Shown one piece after another: positions 53,421-60,582 of a DNA stretch of 64,000 nt. The notes under the pieces were generated by a model, which did no database searches, was not told where the DNA came from, and was given only the letters and a program-made list of their open reading frames with translations. The DNA is from Aciduliprofundum sp. MAR08-339. GTDB taxonomy: Archaea > Thermoplasmatota > Thermoplasmata > Thermoplasmatales > Aciduliprofundaceae. Position numbers and translations under genes: made by a program. The stretch's first letter is position 1; the number at the start of each line of letters is the position of its first letter. The DNA is taken from NCBI RefSeq assembly GCF_000327505.1, contig NC_019942.1:744001-808000 (forward strand), in the 5' to 3' direction.

Positions 53421-54491
53421 TTATATTTTGAATCTGTAAATTTTAGTGTGCAAATCTCCGTACATGATCTCCCTTTTCTCCAGCACATCAAAATACACTT
53501 CAAATTTTTTGTATGGAATGATGAGCGTTAAAATTGCGCCTGAAAAATGTTCCTCCAACTCTCTGGCAAAATTTTCATACAATCTGAATATCTTTTTTTT
53601 GGAACCTATTCTCAATCCGAATGGCGGGTTTGTGATTATATGTTCTGTTCCTCTCACATACTCGTGCAGTTTTTCAGCATCACCCAAAATGCAATTTGCC
53701 TTAACAGCAGAGTGCTCTAGATTCTTTATGCAGCCCCTCACATGTTTTTCGAATCTTTCCACTCCAATTAGATTCAACTTTTTATTCTTCATTTCCCTAT
53801 CCACAGAATGCTTTATTTCTTTCCACCTTTCCTCATCGTAAATTGGAAGTTTTTTGAACGAGAAGTCTCTCCACTTATTTGGAATTCCATTGTAATTGTG
53901 ATAAGCCTCTATAAGAATTGTCCCAGAGCCGCAGAATGGATCCACAAGCCTCTCTCCACTCCATCCTGCGAATCTGAGCATCAGAGATGCCAGCACTGGA
54001 TTTATGGGTGCAGGATGCTGATACACGCGATATCCTCGTCTGTGCAAACTCTCTCCCGTGGTATCCATGGTGAAGAAAAAATCCTCATCTTCAAGCCAGG
54101 TGAGGAATGTTACATCTGGGTCATCTAGATTCACCTTCGCCTCTGGGCATTTCTTCAGTATCTCCTCTCCAACAACAGCGTTTATGTCCATACTTGTGAA
54201 CTCATGCTTTCCTTTCCTTTTACTCCTTACAGCGAATGTCCTTTTTATGCAGAAATCTGAGTTTTTTATTATTTCCCTTATGTCATTGAGATTCTCAATC
54301 CGACCCATGCCTAGGAGCAATGTAATTCTAAAAACTCCCTTGGAGACGTAGTTTAACTTATAGATCAAATCTTCATCCCCGACGAAAAGAACTTTTCCTC
54401 TTTCAGCCTTTTTAATTTCTCCACCAAATTTTTTAATTTCTTTGGATGCGATATCTTCCAAGCCCATTACAGTTGTGGATAGGTAAATCAC
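53421..54491 (-). CDS. THUMP-domain RNA N2-guanine methyltransferase (Trm14/RlmL-like)
   Basis: 356 residues. N-terminal ferredoxin-like and THUMP domain (1-155), then a SAM methyltransferase domain with DPFCGSGT at 184-191 and catalytic NPPF at 288-291 (TNPPFGLRIG). Archaeal Trm14 modifies G6 of tRNA; related Trm11 modifies G10. The length and arrangement favour Trm14. AT-rich. Convergent with the P-loop gene. Confidence 0.9.
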   Translation of the reverse strand: MIYLSTTVMGLEDIASKEIKKFGGEIKKAERGKVLFVGDEDLIYKLNYVSKGVFRITLLLGMGRIENLNDIREIIKNSDFCIKRTFAVRSKRKGKHEFTSMDINAVVGEEILKKCPEAKVNLDDPDVTFLTWLEDEDFFFTMDTTGESLHRRGYRVYQHPAPINPVLASLMLRFAGWSGERLVDPFCGSGTILIEAYHNYNGIPNKWRDFSFKKLPIYDEERWKEIKHSVDREMKNKKLNLIGVERFEKHVRGCIKNLEHSAVKANCILGDAEKLHEYVRGTEHIITNPPFGLRIGSKKKIFRLYENFARELEEHFSGAILTLIIPYKKFEVYFDVLEKREIMYGDLHTKIYRFKI

Positions 54492-54906
54492 GGGTAAAGA
54501 AGGTAATACTGCATAAAAATCTTATGATTTTTGGAATATTCACTTGGATATATGCTCACTGAAATATTTGCATACTTTTTCCCATACAAAAATTCTTATG
54601 TTAAGTTGAGGTAGTTTTGGTTCTTCCACAATTTTTCCCAGTACAGAATACACCCATCATAACTCTGATTTGAGATGATGCACATATGGCAGTTCTTGAT
54701 AAACCACAGTTCTCTCTCCTACCGAAACATCTTCAACAGGAATAGCATGATACCTCTTATGCGGCGGGAAACTTATGACATAATACCAGCCCCATATCCC
54801 GTTTAAAAGAAAAAAATACGATTAGAAATGTTGTTACAATCACCATCTCCCCATTCTACTCTTTGTGCCTTCGGTGATTAGAAGTCTTATTTAATAAAAA
54901 CTGCTC
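54492..54906. other. 415-base AT-rich gap with only a gene fragment
   Basis: No complete gene, RNA gene or repeat array is seen. TATA-like stretches occur near 54540 and 54895. It contains the coding-like fragment described at 54657-54818. Confidence 0.5.
54657..54818 (-). pseudogene. Coding-like fragment, no start codon
   Basis: A minus-strand frame of about 54 codons has no start, but reads like real protein (GIWGWYYVISFPPHKRYHA, EDVSVGERTVVYQELPY) and ends in TGA. It may be the tail of a decayed gene. Family not recognised. Confidence 0.25.
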
Positions 54907-55056
54907 TCATTCTTTTTCAACTTCAACCTTTTCTATTTTGACAATTTTGTTTTCTTTGAGCCATTTAACATAGATTTCTATGAATCTTAACGTGTCCTCA
55001 AAGTTACGCTTTTTTATTTCCTCCAACTCCTTCATATCTATTTCTGGAAGTTCCAT
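54907..55056 (-). CDS. Small helical protein next to the nucleotidyltransferase
   Basis: 49 residues: MELPEIDMKELEEIKKRNFE, then LRFIEIYVKWLKENKIVKIEK, charged and helical. AAGGAGGT lies before the ATG, with good spacing. Similar short acidic-helical proteins occur beside nucleotidyltransferase genes in other archaea, likely as toxin-antitoxin-like partners; this is from memory. It is 25 bases downstream of the truncated nucleotidyltransferase. Confidence 0.6.
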   Translation of the reverse strand: MELPEIDMKELEEIKKRNFEDTLRFIEIYVKWLKENKIVKIEKVEVEKE

Positions 55057-55081
55057 TCCAGATACCTCCTTACGGCATTTA

Positions 55082-55471
55082 CTATATTAAATTTTCAATT
55101 TCACTTTTTGGAAATTTCATTTCGACATTTGGTATTATTTTATTTTTCAATGAGAATCTCAGAGCATATCCTGAAATCAAATAGTCTTGATAGGCATTTT
55201 TAGGATTATCTGTTATTATGCACCAAAAATCTTTATTCAATTCTTTCCACATATCTAGGAATTTCTCATACTCAAATCTCTCCACGATCACATCAGTATC
55301 TTCAGATAAACGGCTTCTGCCAAAAAGTATTGCCACATAGACAGATACAACAACATATTTTATTCCAAGTTTATTTAAAATTTTTGTGAATTGCAGAATG
55401 AGATCATCAAGTTCTCCGCGTTCCTTGGTGAAGGAATAACGATAACCTCCGAGAACCACATTTACATTCAT
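55082..55471 (-). CDS. Nucleotidyltransferase-like protein, probably truncated and inactive
   Basis: 129 residues. The archaeal nucleotidyltransferase pattern LGIKYVVVS-x-YVAILFGRSRLSEDTDVIVE is clear, but the usual Gly of the SG loop is Val (residue 44), and the protein stops after MKFPKSEIENLI where relatives that I recall carry about 60 more residues. Asp58 and Asp60 of the metal motif remain. Likely a damaged member of a minimal nucleotidyltransferase/partner module. Confidence 0.65.
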   Translation of the reverse strand: MNVNVVLGGYRYSFTKERGELDDLILQFTKILNKLGIKYVVVSVYVAILFGRSRLSEDTDVIVERFEYEKFLDMWKELNKDFWCIITDNPKNAYQDYLISGYALRFSLKNKIIPNVEMKFPKSEIENLI

Positions 55472-55542
55472 ATTTCCAATATACCATGTTTTTTGCTATA
55501 TAAATAATGGTGCTTCCGGCATAAGGGTAAAATTTCTTCAAC

Positions 55543-56379
55543 TCACGCACCTCCTTCAGGCACGATATAAATCACAACCGATGTGCTCAATCTGTGCACA
55601 TCCTGCCAGCCAGAACCAAGCCATCCCTGCACATACTTTCCGTATTCAAGGATGGCCGTGAATGTGATACTGTGATTTTTTCCACTATTTGTGGAATCAT
55701 AAAGCGAGATCTGAAAACTGTTTGAGAAGCCACCATCTTTTATATCCTTAGCATCTTTATTTATTCCTCTTATCTGGTGCAGTGTCCACAGTTCATAGTC
55801 CATTCTGTCGTAAACGGGACCGTATGGAGTGGGATAAGTGCCCACATCCGCCGTGAAATAGAGATTCTTCGCAGCGAAGTAATGATCATCAAAACTCGGA
55901 GTGCGAACATCATCATCGCTTGGCTCGTATTTGAATATCAATTCTTTCACTCTGTAATCTCCACCTAACTTCGTGAAAGAGAGATAAAACATTGTATGTA
56001 CTTCGTCCGCACCATGTGGATAGTAAGAATAATCCTTAACAACCACCGCAATCTCCACCCTGAAATCCCCGTTGCTTTTCTCGCTGCCTATCGTCTGGTT
56101 TATTGGGAGATAATAAGTCTCGGTTATTTTCCTATGTAAAGTATAAGTTGAGTTTAGATTCAATATATCCACTTCAGACATGGTGAACTCCTTCTGCGGT
56201 TTCCAGTACTTCTCTGGCGGTGGAGCAGTCAAAAGCAGTGCCACATACACACCAATGAGAATCGCAATCACAACGAGAGTTGCCACGATTGCAATCTTTC
56301 CTCTCCTTCCTATTTTCCTCTTTGGTGATTTTGTTCCTGCTTCCTTTATTTGCTCCTTTATTTCCTCAATCTCACTCAT
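55543..56379 (-). CDS. Single-TM extracytoplasmic protein, unknown
   Basis: 278 residues from the ATG at 56379 with GGGGGTGA upstream. A charged, Lys-rich N-terminus of about 27 residues, one membrane helix (about 29-52), then about 220 residues outside the cell, beta-rich with many Tyr/Trp and N-x-S/T sites. No domain recognised. It ends in IVPEGGA. The small ORF at 56384 lies just upstream. Confidence 0.68.
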   Translation of the reverse strand: MSEIEEIKEQIKEAGTKSPKRKIGRRGKIAIVATLVVIAILIGVYVALLLTAPPPEKYWKPQKEFTMSEVDILNLNSTYTLHRKITETYYLPINQTIGSEKSNGDFRVEIAVVVKDYSYYPHGADEVHTMFYLSFTKLGGDYRVKELIFKYEPSDDDVRTPSFDDHYFAAKNLYFTADVGTYPTPYGPVYDRMDYELWTLHQIRGINKDAKDIKDGGFSNSFQISLYDSTNSGKNHSITFTAILEYGKYVQGWLGSGWQDVHRLSTSVVIYIVPEGGA

Positions 56380-56383
56380 CCTT

Positions 56384-56560
56384 TCACCCCCATACGAGAT
56401 CTCCAAAACCACCGGTGTTTACAGTTCCATGCACATTCCACAATCCAGCCATATTGGTATCTCCACAATATGCCATAACAGTGAAGATTATAGTGTGGGA
56501 TTGGATGTGGGAATAGGAAATAATCAAGCAAGAGTCAGGATAATTCCTTTTCCTACTCAT
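56384..56560 (-). CDS. Small possible ORF upstream of the extracytoplasmic protein
   Basis: 58 residues (MSRKRNYPDSCLII..., ...WNVHGTVNTGGFGDLVWG), with AGGAGG ten bases before the ATG. It ends four bases before the next ATG, and the TGA overlaps that gene's ribosome site. No similarity recognised. Could be a real coupled gene or a remnant. The region 56561-56744 after it holds nothing that I recognise. Confidence 0.35.
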   Translation of the reverse strand: MSRKRNYPDSCLIISYSHIQSHTIIFTVMAYCGDTNMAGLWNVHGTVNTGGFGDLVWG

Positions 56561-56744
56561 TCACATTTTTCCTCCTGTATTTTTCCAAACTCTTAGATGA
56601 ATTTAAATATAAAAATCTTTTCTGTATGTTGTTCTGCCGCATAAATGGAGAGTTCCATGGATGTATTCTCAAATTTGCGAGAAGATGGAAATTCACCAAA
56701 TGTAAGGAGATGGCTTGTCCTCTCTCAACCCTCTTAAGCTCGCA

Positions 56745-57305
56745 TCACCCTTTTCTCACGCCAATAATGTTGAATTCCCCGTGCACGATAATTGCAGGAA
56801 TTATGGAATTGGAGTATGCTCTTAACCATCCAGCAATGATGCCCAGGATTAATGAGGAGAGCAGTATGGAGATTATGACATTTTTGGGTGCATTTTTGAA
56901 TGGTGCGTAATGAATGATGGAGAATAAAACTGCGGGAACGAGGATCGCAATGAGGGATGATGTGTGCAATATCAAATATCCTTCAAGAAGGCCCCTGTAG
57001 AGAATCTCCTCGCTTATAGGAGCGAGTATGATGAAGAGCAAGATCCTCAACCACAGTTTTTCAGGAACGAAGTTCTCAGGCGGCTTGTAGGATACCCTCT
57101 CACCCTCCAAATTTGTTAAATAAGGTACCAGAATGGCCAGAGGAGTGAATAACAGTGCAAGGCCCAAGGCCTTCAATGAGGGTACTGAACCAAATACATT
57201 CACCTGCACCATATATGCCAGTATCAGTGTGGTTGCTAGGGATATTACCTGCATTATCGCGCCCGAGATCCAGATTTTATTGATTTTTTTTCTTGGAAGA
57301 TACAA
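56745..57305 (-). CDS. CPBP-family intramembrane protease (start uncertain)
   Basis: 186 residues from a TTG. Metal/catalytic motifs: APISEEILYRGLLEG (Glu99, Glu100, Arg104), FSIIHYAP, and IVHGEFN near the end, so the fold is complete. CAAX-protease/bacteriocin-processing relatives sit in the membrane. Upstream DNA to 57391 encodes an additional membrane helix (VLWAVPLFFSSIIASFV) in another frame, joined if one A is removed from the eight-A run at 57283-57290; the true N-terminus is therefore in doubt. Confidence 0.8.
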   Translation of the reverse strand: MYLPRKKINKIWISGAIMQVISLATTLILAYMVQVNVFGSVPSLKALGLALLFTPLAILVPYLTNLEGERVSYKPPENFVPEKLWLRILLFIILAPISEEILYRGLLEGYLILHTSSLIAILVPAVLFSIIHYAPFKNAPKNVIISILLSSLILGIIAGWLRAYSNSIIPAIIVHGEFNIIGVRKG

Positions 57306-57460
57306 ATGAGGCTATGATGGAGGAGAAAAAGAGTGGCACTGCCCACAGGACTGAGAAAATAAGAATGCATTACCAATCCATAAATGTCCATATTAAAATC
57401 TTCTATAAAAATTCCTGGGAAAGAGGGAAGTATTATATATGTTCTTGAGATAATTTGCCT

Positions 57461-58096
57461 ATGCGGAAGTCCAGATACCCAGGGGTTTACACCGATGGAA
57501 GGCATTTCTATACACGCTCCAAGTACGGAGAGAGCGTTTACGGTGAGAAAATATTGGAGGAAGGGGGCAGATATTTCAGGAGATGGGAGCCTATGAGAAG
57601 CAAGTTGAGCGCGGCAATGCACCTTCATCTTGAGAATTTTCCCTTCAAAGATTCAAAAATACTTTATCTCGGGGCGGCCACGGGCACTACGGTGAGTCAC
57701 CTTTCGGACATTGCGGATATGATCTGGGCTGTGGAGATATCTCCCATGGCTATGAACAAATTGGTGCACCTCGCTGAGAGAAGGGATAATATTGTGCCCC
57801 TGCTCAACGATGCTCGCTACCCCGAGAAATATGCAATGTTCGTTGAGAGACCCGAGGTGCTTTATCAGGATATATCCCAGAGGGATCAGGTGAACATATT
57901 TATCAAGAATATGGATTACTTCGCCCCTAAATACGGGTTTTTGATGCTCAAAACAAGGACCATTGACATAAGAAAAAAGCCCAAGGAAATTCTGCAAGAT
58001 ACTGTAAAGAAGGTGGGTAAATTCTTCAGTGTTGAAGAGATACTTAACATTTCCAGATATCAGAAGGACCACTACGCACTGGTGCTCAGGAAGTGA
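57461..58096 (+). CDS. flpA: Fibrillarin-like rRNA/tRNA 2'-O-methyltransferase
   Basis: 211 residues. Catalytic subunit of box C/D sRNPs. YPGVYTDGRHFYTRS start, SAM loop YLGAATGTTVSH at 69-80, VEISPMAM, and a C-terminal IDIRKKP segment. A TATA (TATTATATATG) 25-30 bases upstream favours the ATG at 57461 over TTG at 57455. The Nop5 gene, often next to it, is absent here. Overlaps the next gene by 4 bases. Confidence 0.95.
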   Translation: MRKSRYPGVYTDGRHFYTRSKYGESVYGEKILEEGGRYFRRWEPMRSKLSAAMHLHLENFPFKDSKILYLGAATGTTVSHLSDIADMIWAVEISPMAMNKLVHLAERRDNIVPLLNDARYPEKYAMFVERPEVLYQDISQRDQVNIFIKNMDYFAPKYGFLMLKTRTIDIRKKPKEILQDTVKKVGKFFSVEEILNISRYQKDHYALVLRK

Positions 58097-58815
58097 GTGC
58101 CTTGAATACTGATAAAATGGGAAAACTTGTTGTTCGTCTTTACCATTTTCTATTTCCAATATATGGTGGTACTCTCTTCGTTATAACTCTCTATTTTCTC
58201 ATTCCCTCTCTATTCATAAAGGTGGGTACGATTCTATTTCTTTATCTCGTACCTCCCGCCGGAAAGGAGAGCATGGTTCCAGCCCTTGTTGTCGTTTTTT
58301 CTCCACTTTACGGTGCATGGAGCATCCTCATAGCGGCTGCGCTCATAACAATAATAGATTCCCTTGTGGCCTGGTGGACCATCTGGAACTGGGATTTGCT
58401 CAAGTACATACCCCTGGTGGGTACCTATGTGAAGAAGATTGAGAAAATAGGAGAGAAAAAATGGAGAAACCATCCGGTGATGAGAAAATTTGCCTATGCT
58501 GGTCTGGCGGCCTTTGTTGCCATACCGTTTCAAGGTTCGGGGGGCTTCACGGCCGCGATAATTGGAAGGTTGCTGGGTATGCACGAGTACAGGGTTCTTC
58601 TCTCAATTGTTGTTGGTTCTTTTGCGGGAAGTTCTATAATCGGGATACTTGCATTTTTCTCCATTCTGAGTTTCAGGCACTGGGGAATATTTGCCATAGG
58701 GGGAATAATTATATTTGTGGCCGTAATTATCATTGTGTACCTTTGGTTGAGAGGTGAAAAGAATGAAGATAATGGTGACTGGTGGAGCAGGATTCATAGG
58801 AAGTCACATCGTTGA
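58093..58815 (+). CDS. Small-multidrug-export-like membrane protein (COG2426)
   Basis: 240 residues with about six helices. VPPAGKESMVPALVVVFSP, the gly-rich FQGSGGFTAAIIGRLLG and a repeated half-pattern match the COG2426 putative small multi-drug export family. Function is not well established. Its last 53 bases run through the start of the epimerase gene in another frame; a similar long overlap occurs at 18162. Confidence 0.82.
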   Translation: MSALNTDKMGKLVVRLYHFLFPIYGGTLFVITLYFLIPSLFIKVGTILFLYLVPPAGKESMVPALVVVFSPLYGAWSILIAAALITIIDSLVAWWTIWNWDLLKYIPLVGTYVKKIEKIGEKKWRNHPVMRKFAYAGLAAFVAIPFQGSGGFTAAIIGRLLGMHEYRVLLSIVVGSFAGSSIIGILAFFSILSFRHWGIFAIGGIIIFVAVIIIVYLWLRGEKNEDNGDWWSRIHRKSHR

Positions 58816-59722
58816 TAGACTTGTGAATAGTGGGGAGTATGTGGTTGTTTACGACAACCTGAGTTCTGGAAAGATGGAGTTTATAGAGCAGCACATCGGT
58901 AAAGAGAATTTCAAATTTGTGAAGGCAGATCTTCTGGATTTTGATACCCTGAAAAAGGAAATGCACGGTGTGGACTTGGTATACCATGTGGCGGCCAATC
59001 CCGATGTGCGTCTCGGTTCAAGCGATACTCATGTGCATATTGAGCAGAATGTTATGGCCACCTACAATGTTCTGGAAGCAATGCGTCTCAATGGTGTGAG
59101 GGACATAGTATTCACCTCCACCTCCACAGTATACGGCGAGGCATCAGTTATTCCCACCCCTGAAGATTACGGTCCTCTGATACCAATTTCTCTGTATGGG
59201 GCATCAAAACTCGGGGCGGAGGCCTTCATAACTTCCTATGCGCACACTTTTGATATGCGTGCAGTTATCTATAGATTTGCGAACATTGTTGGTCCAAGGA
59301 GCACTCATGGTGTGATTTACGATTTCATAATGAAACTGAGCAGAAATCCAGAAGAACTGGAGATACTGGGTGATGGTATCCAGACAAAATCGTACCTGTA
59401 CATAGAGGATTGTGTGGACGCAATACTGTTTGGCTATAAGAACAGGAAAAATGATGTTGAAATCTTTAACATTGGGAGCGAAGACTGGGTCAATGTGCGT
59501 AAGATTGCTGACATAATTGTGGAGGAAATGTGCCTCAAAGATGTCAAATACAGGTTTACGGGAGGCAAAAGAGGATGGAAGGGAGATGTTCCAAAGATGC
59601 TTTTATCCATAGAGAAAATAAAATCCTACGGCTGGAAACCAAAATACAACAGCGAGGAAAGTGTGAGGCTTACCGCAAGGAGTTTGATAAAAGAGTTGAA
59701 TGGATCAGATGGCGGGTGTTAG
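58763..59722 (+). CDS. NAD-dependent sugar epimerase/dehydratase (GalE-like)
   Basis: 319 residues. Extended SDR: GGAGFIGSH at 6-14, TSTSTVYGEA with the catalytic Ser/Thr, and YGASKLGAEAF with Tyr-x3-Lys. Likely UDP-glucose 4-epimerase or a related nucleotide-sugar enzyme feeding glycoprotein sugars. The ATG follows GAGAGGTGA. Its end overlaps the convergent regulator by 18 bases. Confidence 0.9.
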   Translation: MKIMVTGGAGFIGSHIVDRLVNSGEYVVVYDNLSSGKMEFIEQHIGKENFKFVKADLLDFDTLKKEMHGVDLVYHVAANPDVRLGSSDTHVHIEQNVMATYNVLEAMRLNGVRDIVFTSTSTVYGEASVIPTPEDYGPLIPISLYGASKLGAEAFITSYAHTFDMRAVIYRFANIVGPRSTHGVIYDFIMKLSRNPEELEILGDGIQTKSYLYIEDCVDAILFGYKNRKNDVEIFNIGSEDWVNVRKIADIIVEEMCLKDVKYRFTGGKRGWKGDVPKMLLSIEKIKSYGWKPKYNSEESVRLTARSLIKELNGSDGGC

Positions 59723-60079
59723 TATATCCTTCTCTATTATTTCTGGTTCCTGCCACTTTATGTGCAGTTTGATCTTCAATTTATCTCTGTGATAACTTAC
59801 TTCAAAATTCTCAACCTGAGAGCGGTAAAGTTTGTATCTCTTTCCATCCGAAGTGAGCCTTGTCTCCTCAACCTTTATCAGACCCATGCTTTCAAGCTCT
59901 TTGATCTTCCTGTACGCGCTGGCCAGAGGAATGTCAAATCTGTATGCGATTTCCCTAACCGATACCGGTTTGATCGCCGAAGCCGCTAGGATTTTAAGGT
60001 TATATTCATCCATCAACACCATAGTTAATGCATGCTTATCCACCATATGCATCCCCAAAGCAAACAACCCTGCAACCAT
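59705..60079 (-). CDS. Winged-helix regulator A, archaellum-flanking pair
   Basis: 124 residues. ArsR-like winged helix: VSVREIAYRFDIPLASAYRK, then KELESMGLIKVE and a wing (TRLTSDGKRYKLYRS), followed by a beta-rich end. Paralogue of the divergent gene at 60241 (IRELSREYNIPVTVCYRR; MLLEMGLLKEE). It could control the surface-protein and archaellin genes downstream. Confidence 0.78.
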   Translation of the reverse strand: MVAGLFALGMHMVDKHALTMVLMDEYNLKILAASAIKPVSVREIAYRFDIPLASAYRKIKELESMGLIKVEETRLTSDGKRYKLYRSQVENFEVSYHRDKLKIKLHIKWQEPEIIEKDILTPAI

Positions 60080-60240
60080 TTAAAAAATTTTCGGATCCAT
60101 TTTCTCTTTGGATAATTATCAGAGAGTAATTACTTCTGCTAATATCCCATGAGAATATTTTTTGAGAATAAAGGCCGATAAGTATGGCTGATAACAAAGA
60201 ATAAGTATTAATTTATAAAAATTTTTCCAAAAATTTAATA
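60080..60240. promoter_or_regulatory. Divergent promoter region between the two paralogous regulators
   Basis: 161 bases, very AT-rich. Plus strand TATA TTTATAAAAATTTTTCC around 60212-60228 precedes the ATG at 60241 by about 25 bases. For the minus gene, the TTAAAAAATTTTCGG area near 60078-60092 is the best TATA candidate. AAATTTTTATAAATT lies near 60212. No clear long inverted repeat. Confidence 0.4.
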
Positions 60241-60582
60241 ATGGAGTTGTGGAATTTTGAGACCATGAACTTGGAGGCCAAGAGCATGGTATCGGTGTTC
60301 ATGGACAAGTATTCTTCGCAGATTCTCCTGGGTACATCAACTTCATCAAAGGGGATAAGGGAACTGAGCAGAGAGTACAATATACCCGTTACAGTGTGTT
60401 ACAGGCGTATAAAAATGCTATTGGAGATGGGGCTTTTAAAGGAGGAAAGGGTGGGTAAGAGACTGAAGTACAGATCGAAAATAAACGATTTCAGTGCAGT
60501 TCTTGATTTTGAATCCAATAGGTTGAAAATAAACATGAGCGCAGATGGCGAGGAGTATGAGGTTGAGACCACTATCCTCTGA
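60241..60582 (+). CDS. Winged-helix regulator B, archaellum-flanking pair
   Basis: 113 residues. Same layout as regulator A: helix-turn-helix at about 38-62 (KGIRELSREYNIPVTVCYRR), wing VGKRLKYRSKI, then a beta-rich dimer or ligand region. It overlaps the surface-protein gene at 60545 by 38 bases, so they are likely co-transcribed. Target inferred. Confidence 0.78.
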   Translation: MELWNFETMNLEAKSMVSVFMDKYSSQILLGTSTSSKGIRELSREYNIPVTVCYRRIKMLLEMGLLKEERVGKRLKYRSKINDFSAVLDFESNRLKINMSADGEEYEVETTIL

